Below are positions 1-11,846 of a stretch of 64,000 bases of DNA, one piece after another. A program made the position numbers and the translations under genes. Origin of the DNA: Gammaproteobacteria bacterium (GTDB lineage: Bacteria; Pseudomonadota; Gammaproteobacteria; DSM-16500); assembly GCA_031291175.1 (NCBI GenBank), contig JARLJO010000049.1, positions 176,464 to 240,463 of the forward strand, given 5' to 3'. Position 1 is the first letter of the stretch. The number at the start of each line of letters is the position of its first letter. The notes under the pieces are model-generated. The model was not told where the DNA came from. It did not search any database and saw nothing but the letters and a program-made list of their open reading frames with translations.

Positions 1-2581
<2,581 letters not shown>

Positions 2582-2582
<1 letters not shown>

Positions 2583-3694
2583 TAGAGTCGCATTGGCATT
2601 ACAACATACAGGCTGTCGCTAACGTCAGACGGCTCAATTAGCACGCCAGTGTTAGGGTCATTAAATGACCAGCGCACATGATCTGATGCAATAGCAGAGA
2701 TGGCATCTAGCAAATAAGCCGCATTAAAGCCAATTTCAAGGCCACTACCTTGATATTCTAGCGTAATCGTCTCCTCAGCTTCTTCTTGCTCCGGATTGTT
2801 TGCCACAATGCGTAATTGATCGCGATCTAAGTGCAAACGGATACCACGGAATTTTTCGTTAGATAAGATAGACGCTCGAACCAAGGCTTGTTTTAAAGCT
2901 TCACGGCTAGCAATCGCTGTATTTTGCACGCTCTTGGGAATTAATTTGTCATAATCAGGATATTGGGCATTAATTAACTTAGAGGTAAAGGTAAAATCAG
3001 GCGAAATTACTCGAAAATGGCTATCGCCAATGCAAATAGTGATAACAACTTCACTGTTGGCATCCAGCAATCGAATTAACTCTAAAATGCTCTTGCGTGG
3101 CAATATCACTTTAACGCGCGTATCACCGACATTAATTTCATTAATTGCACAAAAAGCGAGGCGATGACCATCTGTTGCCACACACTTCATCACGCCTTGA
3201 TTTATATCGAATAAAGCACCATTTAAATAATGGCGAACATCTTGTTGCCCCATCGCAAAATGCGTTTTGCCAATGAGCCGTTTGAATTTCGCCTGGCTTA
3301 TTTCAAATTCTGTCGCAAAAGGACCATTCTCAACGCTAGGAAAATCATGAGCGGGCAACGTTGTTAATTGAAATCGGCTTTTGCCGGAGCGCACAATCAG
3401 ATGATCACCATCTAATGTCATTTGTATCGTGGCATCTTCTGGTAGAGCGCGGGTGATGTCCAATAACTTTCGGGCGGACACCGTGATTGAACCAGTTTGA
3501 GTGACCTGATCTTTTTCCAGCGGAGTCACGCCTATCAATTCAATTTCTAAGTCGGTTGCCGTCAGCGATAAACTTTCTTCGGTTACGGTCATCAGCACAT
3601 TTGACAGAATCGGTAACGTCTGACGTTTTTCAACAACGCCGCTAATCATTTGCAGCGGCTTAACTAGGGTCGCACGTGATAGGGTTACTTTCAT
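2582..3694 (-). CDS. dnaN: DNA polymerase III beta sliding clamp
   Basis: Ring-shaped processivity clamp of the replicative polymerase. The 370-residue product begins MKVTLSRATLVKPLQM and ends VVMPMRL, both typical of beta clamps, whose last residues form part of the partner-binding groove. The three repeated clamp domains span the whole chain, with the motif DGHRLAFC at the second domain. It follows dnaA by 43 bases and overlaps the recF start by one base, in the standard dnaA-dnaN-recF-gyrB order. Confidence 0.97.
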
Positions 3695-3737
3695 GAATGA
3701 GAAATCTCCGTCTTGTCTCGCTAAGAGTGTATCAATA

Positions 3738-5123
3738 TTATGTCGTTAAGATACGCAGCAAATTGGTATAATCTTCTTCAACATCTTGTGTCGATTGCTT
3801 TAATTCCACAATTTTACGGCAGGCATGTAAAACCGTTGTATGATCACGACCACCAAATGCATCGCCAATTTCAGGTAAACTGTGATTCGTTAATTCTTTC
3901 GCTAATGCCATTGCCATTTGTCTTGGGCGTGCAACTGAGCGACTACGACGCTTAGATAATAAATCAGCGACTTTGACTTTGTAATATTCTGCTACGGTTT
4001 TTTGGATATTTTCAATCGTAATTAACTTATCTTGTAACGCTAACAAATCTCTTAATGCATCTTTGACAAAATCCAAGGTGATGGGCTTGCCTGTAAAATG
4101 CGCGTTAGCAATCACGCGCTTTAATGCGCCTTCTAACTCTCGTACGTTAGAACGAATACGTTTAGCGACAAAAAAAGCCACTTCGTATGGCAAGTTAATT
4201 TGTGCTTGTTCCGCCTTACTCATTAAAATGGCAACGCGTGTTTCCAGTTCCGGTGGCTCAACCGCAACCGTAAGCCCCCAACCAAAACGTGATTTGAGTC
4301 GTTCTTCCACACCATTAATTTCTTTGGGATAACGATCACAAGTGAGAATCACCTGCTGCTGGCCTTCTAATAATGTATTAAACGTATGAAAAAACTCTTC
4401 TTGTGAACGATCTTTGCCAGCAAAAAATTGAATATCATCGATAAGTAAAGCATCTACCGTGCGGTAGTAACGCTTAAATTCATTCATCGAATTGGTTTGT
4501 AATGCCTTAACCATATCGGCCACAAAACGCTCCGAATGCAAATACAAAACTTTAGCTTGAGGATTATTCTTCATTATTTGATTCGCGATGGCATGCAGAA
4601 GATGGGTTTTGCCAAGCCCCACACCGCCGTACAAATAAAGTGGGTTATAAGCCACGCCAGGGTTTTCACCCACCTGCAAGGACGCCGCTTTGGCTAATTG
4701 GTTAGATTTTCCTTCCACAAAATTGTCAAAGGTGTAATTTGGATTCACATTACTACGATGATTAGGCAGTTCGTTCGCAGGCGCAGGCTTACTGCGAGGT
4801 GCCGAAGCTTGGGCCACCTGCTGCGTAGATTGAGGCCGGCTGGCCGCTTCCATTTTCGGTGCGGGATCGAGAGAACGGGTACTACCAATCTCTAAAATCA
4901 CATCGGGCGTTGCTTCATTATCACTGAATTGATTCACTAACTCTTTGATGCGAGAAAGAAACTTCTCCATGATCCAATCTAAAACGAAACGATTTGGCGC
5001 CAACAAAATTAATTTGTTATCCGCATATTCAGCTTGTAAGGGCCTGATCCAGGTATTGAATTGCTGCGAAGGAAACTCATCTTGCAGACTATCTAGACAT
5101 TTTTCCCATAGCGTTACACTCAC
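3738..5123 (-). CDS. dnaA: Chromosomal replication initiator DnaA
   Basis: AAA+ ATPase that binds DnaA boxes and opens oriC. The start is a GTG at 5123 (protein [14 protein letters not shown]) with AGGAG about nine bases upstream. Domain I covers roughly residues 1-85, followed by a Pro/Ala/Ser-rich linker. The AAA+ core has Walker [12 protein letters not shown] near residue 170 and Walker [11 protein letters not shown]. The C-terminal DNA-binding domain carries the DnaA signature [15 protein letters not shown]. Length (461) is normal. No convincing DnaA-box cluster lies directly upstream; the best origin-like DNA is about 26 kb away, beside rpmH. Confidence 0.98.
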   Translation of the reverse strand: MSVTLWEKCLDSLQDEFPSQQFNTWIRPLQAEYADNKLILLAPNRFVLDWIMEKFLSRIKELVNQFSDNEATPDVILEIGSTRSLDPAPKMEAASRPQSTQQVAQASAPRSKPAPANELPNHRSNVNPNYTFDNFVEGKSNQLAKAASLQVGENPGVAYNPLYLYGGVGLGKTHLLHAIANQIMKNNPQAKVLYLHSERFVADMVKALQTNSMNEFKRYYRTVDALLIDDIQFFAGKDRSQEEFFHTFNTLLEGQQQVILTCDRYPKEINGVEERLKSRFGWGLTVAVEPPELETRVAILMSKAEQAQINLPYEVAFFVAKRIRSNVRELEGALKRVIANAHFTGKPITLDFVKDALRDLLALQDKLITIENIQKTVAEYYKVKVADLLSKRRSRSVARPRQMAMALAKELTNHSLPEIGDAFGGRDHTTVLHACRKIVELKQSTQDVEEDYTNLLRILTT

Positions 5124-5304
5124 CTGGTCTTTCTCCTATTACCTTCTTTTTGTGTGGCTGATCTAAGCTGGATAGGATAGAGCATTCTGGTCGAAATGAG
5201 AATCTTTGGTTTGCGAGCCTGTTGGATAAATAATATCCGATACTCAAGGGGGAAAGATTAACTATTTAATAATTTCTCGATTCCTAACCGAAAAAAGGGC
5301 AAAA

Positions 5305-5332
5305 AAAACCAATCTTATTTGATTGGTTTTTT
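5305..5332 (-). terminator. Intrinsic terminator after the Cys-rich secreted protein gene
   Basis: Read on the minus strand, the 8-bp stem AACCAATC / GATTGGTT closes a six-base loop and is followed by a run of T. It lies about 30 bases after the stop codon at 5360. The plus strand also has T's after the stem, so it may act in both directions, but no plus-strand gene ends here. Confidence 0.8.
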
Positions 5333-5359
5333 AAAACTTAGATAATAAAAAGTGCGTTT

Positions 5360-6172
5360 TTACCAGCCGCCGCCTGAGAATGCATCACTAATTGCGCTAC
5401 CAGCGCTTGACAAAGCGCTCGCGACAGCATTAGCTGCATCAATGACAGCCTGAGCGGCAACTGCTGCAGCATTAGCAGTAGCATTAGCCAAGCTAACAGC
5501 AGTGGATGCCACAATGCTGGCGCCATTACCGCCACTGACGGATTGGGTAATGTTATTCAACTGTGTAATTAATCCGTTGATTTGGTTTTTAGCGACCTGA
5601 AGCCCTGCAGCTTGAGCAGCAGCAACTTGAGCGGCTTGTTGTTTTTGCACAGCATCAGTTACAAATCCTGCGGTACCACAAGTGATACTGGTTAAAACGG
5701 TAGGCCCATTAAAATTGCCATTCCAAGCATAGGAAGTGGCATTACATTGGTTTCTAGGACAACTACAACTGAAGACATTACATACACCAGTCCCAATACA
5801 GGTTTCACAAGCCGCCACTTCACCCCAACATCCTACGTCATACCAACTGCAGCTGGTATCGCATGAATAAGAAGTACAAGTGGGTGAAATGCCAGAAGCT
5901 GGCCCATAAGCGAAGTTCACTACCGTGTCTGATAAAGCACAGGCCGCAGGGTTGCTAGGCATGCTATTCATTCCCGTAGGAGTTTGGGAATAATCCGCAT
6001 AATTCGTATATAATTTAGTGTAACCTTTGACCATAGTTACTTGAGGATTGGCTTGTATGGAATTCCCTTGACCGTTAGCAGGCAAGACAAAGGTAGAATC
6101 CATCGCATAGACGCTGCCTGAAATTGCAGTAATAGCCATCAGGAGAGTGAGTTTGTTGAGTTGAAGTTTCAT
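5360..6172 (-). CDS. Secreted Cys-rich protein with Ala-rich C-terminal half
   Basis: Function not recognised. The 270-residue product starts MKLQLNKLTLLMAITAISG and has a clear signal peptide ending at VYA before MDS. A longer reading frame continues upstream, but this ATG has GAGG eight bases ahead and begins exactly at the signal peptide. Residues about 60-165 contain many cysteines (for example CETCIGTGVCNVFSCSC), suggesting several disulfides outside the cytoplasm. Residues about 170-265 are Ala-rich with heptad-like spacing and could form a helical or coiled region. The last residues are SGGGW. It has its own promoter and terminator. The signal peptide end (A-M-D-S) matches that of the unrelated secreted protein at 9224-9673. 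Confidence 0.8.
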   Translation of the reverse strand: MKLQLNKLTLLMAITAISGSVYAMDSTFVLPANGQGNSIQANPQVTMVKGYTKLYTNYADYSQTPTGMNSMPSNPAACALSDTVVNFAYGPASGISPTCTSYSCDTSCSWYDVGCWGEVAACETCIGTGVCNVFSCSCPRNQCNATSYAWNGNFNGPTVLTSITCGTAGFVTDAVQKQQAAQVAAAQAAGLQVAKNQINGLITQLNNITQSVSGGNGASIVASTAVSLANATANAAAVAAQAVIDAANAVASALSSAGSAISDAFSGGGW

Positions 6173-6268
6173 GCGCAAGCCCTCATTAATAGGCCTTACA
6201 AACAGACATTGAGGAGATTTCCTCACTCAACACTGCTATCCCGAGACGATCACAATGGTACATGATCA

Positions 6269-6296
6269 ATTATAGCACTACCTCTCAAAAAGTCAA
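6269..6296 (-). promoter_or_regulatory. Sigma70-type promoter of the Cys-rich secreted protein gene
   Basis: On the minus strand TTGACT (6296-6291) and TATAAT (6274-6269) are separated by 16 bases. Transcription should start near 6262, giving a leader of about 90 bases. The leader contains the palindrome GAGGAAATCTCCTC (about 6213-6226), which could fold as a small hairpin. Confidence 0.7.
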
Positions 6297-6530
6297 CGGG
6301 AGAAAAAATATGTTCTGGTCCTAGCTCATTGAAAAATTTTAAGTATTTTTCCCAATTAGTACTCAAATATTGATCTTTGAAGAAGCCCAATCAAATCAGT
6401 TGACTATATAATTCCTCCCGATTTGCCAGTAGATCCACTCAGGAAGTAGCAGAGGCGCGCTTGTTCCCTTAGTACATTCGTATTATTCTCCCGGGAACCC
6501 AATATAATCCGATGATTAGGATAGCCAGCC
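6297..6530. other. Intergenic region upstream of polA, no gene seen
   Basis: Together with the leader of the divergent gene (6173-6296), this makes a gap of about 358 bases. It should carry the polA promoter. TTGACT and TATAAT occur almost back to back near 6400-6412, too close to work as a pair, so no promoter is called. No RNA gene, repeat or small reading frame with a good ribosome binding site was found. Confidence 0.5.
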
Positions 6531-9227
6531 ATGCCCAAAAAACCTTTAATATTAGTCGATGGATCATCTTATCTTTATCGTGCTTTTCATGCCATGCCAT
6601 CACTTAGCAATTCTAAGGGGATTCCCACAGGAGCGGCTTATGGCGTGATTAATATGCTGCGAAAACTCTTACAGGATCATAATCCTGAATACATGGCTGT
6701 AGTATTTGATGCGAAAGGTAGAACGTTTAGAGATGATTTATATGAAAAATATAAAGCGAATCGACAAGAGATGCCCAAAGAATTAGCCTCGCAAATTGAG
6801 CCCATTCATGCAGTTATTCACGCAATGGGTCTACCGTTGATTATGATTGAGGGCGTAGAAGCGGATGATGTTATCGGTACGCTGGCAAAACAAGCAGCGG
6901 CCCAAGGCGTCTATTCCTTGATTTCAACAGGAGATAAAGATTTAGCGCAATTAGTCGATACTCATATTACGCTGGTCAACACCATGACGGATACGATTCT
7001 GGATCCGGAAGGTGTGAACGCAAAATTTGGTATTCCGCCTGAATCTATCATTGATTATTTAGCCTTGGTGGGCGACACCTCAGACAACATTCCAGGCGTC
7101 CCACAAGTGGGGCCTAAGACCGCCGTTAAATGGTTACAGCAATATGGCAGCTTAGACAACATCGCGGCTCACGCAGACGAAATCAAAGGGAAAGTCGGTG
7201 AAAATTTAAGAGCGTCACTGTGGCAATTGCCGCTCGCAAAACAATTAACCACCATCAAGCTCGATGTTCCTTTGGACGTTCAAATCACTCACTTACAACG
7301 GAAGACGCCCGATAAAGATGCGTTAATTAAACTGTATCAAGATCTCGAATTTAAAAACTGGCTCGCACAATTACTCGCAACCAAAACCACAGAAACAAAA
7401 GAAGAAGATAAATATGCGAAATACGAAACTGTCTTCACCGAAAAACAGTTAGATGAATGGCTGCAAAAACTCAATCAAGCCTCGATTTTTGCTTTTGATA
7501 CAGAGACCACGAGCTTGAATTACATTGATGCCAGAATTGTCGGTGTCTCATTCGCAATAGAAGCGGGCAAAGCGGTCTATATTCCATTCGGTCATGATTA
7601 TGAAGATGCGCCCCAACAACTGACTCGCGAATATGTGCTTAACAAAATAAAGCCGTTGCTAGAAAATCCGAATATCAAAAAAATCGGACAGAACATTAAA
7701 TACGACATGGAAGTATTAGCCAATCATGACATTCATTTGCAAGGTATCAGTCACGATACCATGCTTGAGTCTTACATTTTAGATAGCTCCAGCAACAACC
7801 ATAATATGGATGCCCTGGCATTAAAATATTTAGGCTGGCGCACTATTCGCTATGAAGATATTGCTGGCAAAGGTGCAAAACAAATTCCTTTTAATCAAAT
7901 CAACATCGACAAAGCAGCGCCTTATGCTGCTGAAGATGCAGACGTGACATTACAGCTACATCAAACGTTATGGCCAAAAGTGTGTGAAAATAGCGGCACG
8001 AAAAATGTTTTTGAAAACATTGAAATCCCGCTACTATCTGTGCTGACTAAAATAGAAAGAACGGGCGTGCTAATCGATGCGGAAAAATTAAAGAAACAAA
8101 CAGTTGAACTGGAAAAACGTTTGAATGAATTAGAAGAACAAACGTTTTTGATGGCAGGCGCGTCTTTTAATTTAAATTCGCCAAAACAATTACAAGAAAT
8201 TTTATTCACAAAATTACAACTACCCATTTTACAAAAAACACCGACAGGCCAAGCATCCACAGCCGATGCCGTGTTACAAGAGTTAGCTTTAAACTATCCA
8301 TTACCAAAACTGATTATTGAATATCGTTCTCTCAGTAAATTAATTACAACCTATACCAAACGTTTACCAGAACAGATTAATCCTGCGACAGGACGCATCC
8401 ATACCTCCTATAATCAAACCGGTGCCGCAACCGGCAGACTTTCTTCATCTGATCCTAATTTGCAAAATATTCCAGTCAGAACTGAAGAAGGTCGTCGAAT
8501 TCGTCAAGCGTTTATTGCGCCTCCCGGATATCAGATAGTCAGCGCCGATTATTCACAAATTGAATTACGTATTATGGCGCACATCTCAAATGATCCGACA
8601 TTGCTAAGCGCATTCGAACGTAATCTGGATATCCACCAGGCAACGGCTGCTGAAGTCATTGGTATACCACTAGAGACCGTCACCTCTGAGCAACGTCGTA
8701 GCGCTAAGGCCATTAATTTTGGCTTAATCTATGGCATGTCTGCATTCGGTTTAGCGCAACAATTAGGAGTAGGGCGTCAAGAAGCGCAAAATTATATTGA
8801 TCGATATTTTGCAAGATATCCTGAGGTCAAAGTTTACATGGAAACTACTCGCGCCAAAGCGCACCAACAAGGCTTTGTTGAAACACTTTCAGGACGTCGA
8901 TTATATTTACCCGAAATTAATTCCAGTCAAATGATGCGACAAAAAGCGGCGGAAAGAGCGGCTATTAATGCTCCGTTGCAAGGAACGGCGGCTGACATTA
9001 TTAAGCGCGCGATGATTGAAATTAACGAGTGGTTAACAACAGAAAAAGTAGATGCAAAAATGATAATGCAAGTACACGATGAATTAGTCTTTGAAGTGGC
9101 TGAAAATGAAGTGACAACTGTCATGGAAAAAATTCGTCAACACATGATGAAAGCAGCGGCGCTCAAAGTGCCACTGCTAGTATCAATTGGACATGGTGAA
9201 AACTGGGATGCCGCGTCTTCGCATTAA
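6531..9227 (+). CDS. polA: DNA polymerase I
   Basis: Repair and Okazaki-fragment polymerase. All three domains are present in 898 residues. The 5' nuclease spans about 1-290 (LILVDGSSYLYRAFHAMP at the start). The 3'-5' exonuclease has the metal-binding motif FAFDTETTSL near residue 320. The polymerase domain carries YSQIELRIMAHISNDP (motif A), KAINFGLIYGMSAFG (motif B) and QVHDELVFEV (motif C). The proofreading acidic residues appear intact. AGGA lies about nine bases before the ATG. Its 3' end overlaps the convergent secreted-protein gene by four bases, and no terminator is visible between them. Confidence 0.98.
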   Translation: MPKKPLILVDGSSYLYRAFHAMPSLSNSKGIPTGAAYGVINMLRKLLQDHNPEYMAVVFDAKGRTFRDDLYEKYKANRQEMPKELASQIEPIHAVIHAMGLPLIMIEGVEADDVIGTLAKQAAAQGVYSLISTGDKDLAQLVDTHITLVNTMTDTILDPEGVNAKFGIPPESIIDYLALVGDTSDNIPGVPQVGPKTAVKWLQQYGSLDNIAAHADEIKGKVGENLRASLWQLPLAKQLTTIKLDVPLDVQITHLQRKTPDKDALIKLYQDLEFKNWLAQLLATKTTETKEEDKYAKYETVFTEKQLDEWLQKLNQASIFAFDTETTSLNYIDARIVGVSFAIEAGKAVYIPFGHDYEDAPQQLTREYVLNKIKPLLENPNIKKIGQNIKYDMEVLANHDIHLQGISHDTMLESYILDSSSNNHNMDALALKYLGWRTIRYEDIAGKGAKQIPFNQINIDKAAPYAAEDADVTLQLHQTLWPKVCENSGTKNVFENIEIPLLSVLTKIERTGVLIDAEKLKKQTVELEKRLNELEEQTFLMAGASFNLNSPKQLQEILFTKLQLPILQKTPTGQASTADAVLQELALNYPLPKLIIEYRSLSKLITTYTKRLPEQINPATGRIHTSYNQTGAATGRLSSSDPNLQNIPVRTEEGRRIRQAFIAPPGYQIVSADYSQIELRIMAHISNDPTLLSAFERNLDIHQATAAEVIGIPLETVTSEQRRSAKAINFGLIYGMSAFGLAQQLGVGRQEAQNYIDRYFARYPEVKVYMETTRAKAHQQGFVETLSGRRLYLPEINSSQMMRQKAAERAAINAPLQGTAADIIKRAMIEINEWLTTEKVDAKMIMQVHDELVFEVAENEVTTVMEKIRQHMMKAAALKVPLLVSIGHGENWDAASSH

Positions 9228-9673
9228 GCCATTGCGCCTTTTAAGCAATAGACAGTCCAGTTCAAAGAAACGCCGCGATCACTGCAAACGAGTGGGGTAC
9301 TGACATTGGAATAACCGATGAAAACATTATACCCACCCGTGGTTGGATTTGAAGTGGTGTAAGCGCCGACGGCATGAATGGAGTCTAGAGGACAAAACGT
9401 GCTGCTTTGGCTGGTGCCCGCATCATTCAAAGAAGTGACCACTTTCGCCGTCGATCCCACTGGACACTCTGCAATAGTCGTACCAATTAATTGATCATGT
9501 CCTTGAACAAATGAGCTAGTGCCTGCGCTCAAAACAAAGGAGTGCGTGGTGGCTGAAACATGATTCCCCATAGGCAAATTAGAACTGTCCATTGCCAATG
9601 CTGAAGTTGTACTGATGATCAAAATAGCTAAAAGTTGCGCTAAACGAGAAATGTTATTTTTATTTATTATCAT
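9224..9673 (-). CDS. Small secreted protein, unknown function
   Basis: Not recognised. The 149-residue product starts at the ATG at 9673, which has GAGAG seven bases upstream; the frame stays open further upstream without another good start. An N-terminal signal peptide (LLAILIISTTSALA) is followed by MDSSNLPMG. The mature part is about 125 residues, rich in Ser, Thr and Gly, with four cysteines (AECPVG, TFCPLD, LVCSDR, YCLKG) that could make two disulfides. It stands alone, convergent with polA, behind a strong promoter with a palindromic operator, so it is probably a regulated extracytoplasmic protein. Confidence 0.72.
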   Translation of the reverse strand: MIINKNNISRLAQLLAILIISTTSALAMDSSNLPMGNHVSATTHSFVLSAGTSSFVQGHDQLIGTTIAECPVGSTAKVVTSLNDAGTSQSSTFCPLDSIHAVGAYTTSNPTTGGYNVFIGYSNVSTPLVCSDRGVSLNWTVYCLKGAMA

Positions 9674-9704
9674 TTTATGTCTCTCAATAATTAACCAAAA
9701 ACGC

Positions 9705-9733
9705 ATTATACAGTACAATTATTGTACTGTCTA
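9705..9733 (-). promoter_or_regulatory. Promoter with palindromic operator for the 9224-9673 gene
   Basis: On the minus strand TAGACA (9733-9728) and TATAAT (9710-9705) are 17 bases apart. A perfect palindrome fills the spacer (9710-9730): arms ACAGTACAAT and ATTGTACTGT around a single T. A dimeric regulator bound there would block RNA polymerase. The cognate regulator is unknown. The -10 lies about 32 bases before the start codon. Confidence 0.72.
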
Positions 9734-9871
9734 GGTCGCGACATAACCTCTTGCTTTCATAGCTTTTAAGGTCAAAAATAATAACATATCACTGACGTTG
9801 GAAACCCATGAGAATGACACGAATCAACAGCCGTTATGTAATTGCCTGATTCTCAGTTATAATCGTAACCC

Positions 9872-10303
9872 ATGAAAAATCCTCCAGAAATTTTACTCGG
9901 TTTCGACTTTGGCATGAAACGCATCGGCGTTGCTGTCGGTCAAACCGTGACAAAAACGGCTCGTCCCTTAGGCGTTGTTAAAGCGACGCTTGGCATACCC
10001 CAATGGGATACCCTAAAGAAATTCATTCACGATTGGCGCCCAGATGCATTAGTCGTCGGTGTTCCTTTAAACATGGATGGAACAGAGCAACCATTGACCC
10101 AAGCCGCTAGACAATTTTCTAATGCGCTAGCAGAGCGCTTTCAGCTACCGGTTTTTGGCATTGATGAACGCCTGACCTCTGTTGAAGCAAAAGACCGGAT
10201 TTTTAGTGAGGGAGGCTATAAGGCGCTTAAAAATTCACAAATCGACAGTATCGCCGCACAATTGATTTTACAAAATTGGTTAACACAGACCAACCATACA
10301 TAA
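9872..10303 (+). CDS. ruvX: Putative pre-16S rRNA nuclease / Holliday junction resolvase-like RuvX (YqgF)
   Basis: RNase H-fold protein of the YqgF family, needed for processing the 5' end of 16S rRNA. The 143-residue length is normal. The first catalytic acid is in LLGFDFGMKRIGVAVG, the second region is ALVVGVPLNMDGTEQ, then DERLTSVEA and the final acid in NSQIDSIAAQLIL. TATAAT lies only about ten bases before the ATG with no clear Shine-Dalgarno sequence, so the message may have a very short leader. dsbB follows 16 bases downstream. Confidence 0.93.
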   Translation: MKNPPEILLGFDFGMKRIGVAVGQTVTKTARPLGVVKATLGIPQWDTLKKFIHDWRPDALVVGVPLNMDGTEQPLTQAARQFSNALAERFQLPVFGIDERLTSVEAKDRIFSEGGYKALKNSQIDSIAAQLILQNWLTQTNHT

Positions 10304-10319
10304 CAGAAAAGGTGACATC

Positions 10320-10835
10320 ATGAAATCATGTAATCCTAGATTGATTTATCTTATCGGCTTCATCAGCATTTGCGCATTACTAGGACTTGCCACCTACCTT
10401 GAAAATTATCAAGGCATGATACCTTGCTCACTCTGTCTTTTTCAGCGTTTCATTTTAGCTTTTTTGGGCGTGGTTTTATTCTTTGGCGCAACACTAAACC
10501 TTAAATCAATGGGTCGCATCATCGTTAGCTTCTTCACCATTTTTGTTTCTGCTGTCGGCATGGTATTTGCTGGCAGACAAGCCTGGCTGCAACATCTACC
10601 ACCTAACCAAGATGGCGACTGCGGCGCAAGCTTACAATATTTAGTGAAAGTCTTTCCGATAGATCAAGTGATCAAAAAAGTTTTTATCGGTGGAACAGAA
10701 TGTTCACGCGTGGATTGGCAATTTTTAAATTTTAGTTTAGCAGAATGGTCTTTGGCTTTTTTCACGCTTTTTTGTCTTCTAGGATGCTGGGAGTTCCTGC
10801 AAACTTGGTGTAAAAAATCGTGCGCGTCACGTTAA
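10320..10835 (+). CDS. dsbB: Disulfide bond formation protein DsbB
   Basis: Inner-membrane oxidase that passes electrons from DsbA to ubiquinone. The 171-residue chain has four membrane segments. The first periplasmic loop carries the CxxC pair IPCSLC. The second carries the two partner cysteines in DGDCGAS and GTECSRV. An arginine after the CxxC pair (LFQRF) fits quinone binding. Probably cotranscribed with ruvX. Its 3' end overlaps the convergent SET-domain gene by nine bases. It fits a cell that exports Cys-rich proteins such as the one at 5360-6172. Confidence 0.93.
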   Translation: MKSCNPRLIYLIGFISICALLGLATYLENYQGMIPCSLCLFQRFILAFLGVVLFFGATLNLKSMGRIIVSFFTIFVSAVGMVFAGRQAWLQHLPPNQDGDCGASLQYLVKVFPIDQVIKKVFIGGTECSRVDWQFLNFSLAEWSLAFFTLFCLLGCWEFLQTWCKKSCASR

Positions 10836-11303
10836 AACCATTTTAATTAGCTGAATGCTCAACAAAAGCAATGCGCATCCAATAAAACCTCGCATCAAAA
10901 CAGAAGTAGCGGGGTTTAAAATTCGCCGCCAAATACTCGGTTTTTTTGGCTTTAAACCTCTATCACCAAACCAATTGTCGCCGTAGGTAATAAAAATTTC
11001 TTCGTTTTTTTCGATAGCTCGAACGGCTTTGATCGTTGCCATATTATTTTTGGTATCGAAAGAATAAGTCGCATTGGGTGAATCGGAATGATTATAAATA
11101 CTCCCATACCCCAAGAGAACACCGTATTCGCCATCCGCATCAAAATAATAATCTGCCATACCATCATCACCACCCTTGGCAATGAGGACATAACATTCTT
11201 CAACAATTTCGCCGTTATTGATGCATTTATCCGCAAATACACCGTACCCATCAATTGAGGATTTTTTAACAATGACTTTATTCAGAAATAATTGTGGTTT
11301 CAT
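10827..11303 (-). CDS. Small SET-domain protein with C-terminal membrane segment
   Basis: SET-fold protein of 158 residues starting MKPQLFLNKVIV; an in-frame TTG nine codons upstream is an alternative start. The SET hallmarks are GYGVFA (about residues 20-25), GSIYNHSDSPNA (SAM and substrate site) and EIFITYGDNWF (near residue 112). No post-SET cysteines follow. The last 25 residues (VLMRGFIGCALLLLSIQLI) form a hydrophobic helix, suggesting a tail anchor. Proteins with this core methylate lysine in eukaryotes, and some intracellular bacteria export SET-domain effectors. Small SET proteins also occur in free-living bacteria, so an effector role is only possible. Confidence 0.8.
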   Translation of the reverse strand: MKPQLFLNKVIVKKSSIDGYGVFADKCINNGEIVEECYVLIAKGGDDGMADYYFDADGEYGVLLGYGSIYNHSDSPNATYSFDTKNNMATIKAVRAIEKNEEIFITYGDNWFGDRGLKPKKPSIWRRILNPATSVLMRGFIGCALLLLSIQLIKMVLT

Positions 11304-11377
11304 AGCATAAGCGCTTAACAGATAGCCCAACTTGTATGATAATAATTATTACCTACCATACAGAGGATACATCTAGC

Positions 11378-11824
11378 ATGGCAATAAAAAAATTATGCCA
11401 AGTCGGATTATTCTGCCTGTCTTTACTCAGCAGTTTCCAAGCAACGGCACAAAACAATCTCGTCGCTGGGGATAGTATTCAAATTTATACCGAATTCCAA
11501 TCCGTCATGGGCAAACCTTCCTGGCTATTGATCTTACGTGATATGACTACGGGTGAAGTGTTGCCGTATGTCTATGACATCCAAAACAACTATAATTTTT
11601 TTATCGCGCTCGCCATGTCGCATCACTATCGAGTAACAACATCGACGATGACGTTTGGTCCATACGCGGTTATCCATAATTTTTGTCATTTAGAAGATGG
11701 CATTATTTCATGGCACTCGCTGTACATTACCTTAAGAGGCAGCCTCACACCCAATCGGAATACCGCGCACTGCAACATCCAACGATACCAAAATTTACCT
11801 TTCCCCCTGATTGGCGGCTATTAG
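11378..11824 (+). CDS. Secreted protein of unknown function
   Basis: The 148-residue product has a signal peptide (LCQVGLFCLSLLSSFQATA, cleavage before QNNL). The start at 11378 is chosen because GAGGA lies ten bases upstream and the signal peptide begins there; the open frame extends 14 codons further. Two cysteines remain in the mature part. No known domain is recognised. It ends 22 bases before the cystathionine beta-synthase gene, so it may share that transcript. Confidence 0.7.
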   Translation: MAIKKLCQVGLFCLSLLSSFQATAQNNLVAGDSIQIYTEFQSVMGKPSWLLILRDMTTGEVLPYVYDIQNNYNFFIALAMSHHYRVTTSTMTFGPYAVIHNFCHLEDGIISWHSLYITLRGSLTPNRNTAHCNIQRYQNLPFPLIGGY

Positions 11825-11846
11825 CTAATCTCATTTAGGAGAAGTT

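Noticed and set aside
4063..5166. Several plus-strand frames antisense to dnaA
   Set aside because: All are mirrors of the dnaA coding sequence; none has a family motif or start signal.
5124..5300. Possible DnaA boxes just upstream of dnaA (TTTATCCAACA)
   Set aside because: A single imperfect match without an AT-rich unwinding region; much weaker than the two segments near rpmH.
5338..5535. 65-residue frame inside the Cys-rich secreted protein gene
   Set aside because: Shadow frame of an Ala-rich coding region, no start signal of its own.
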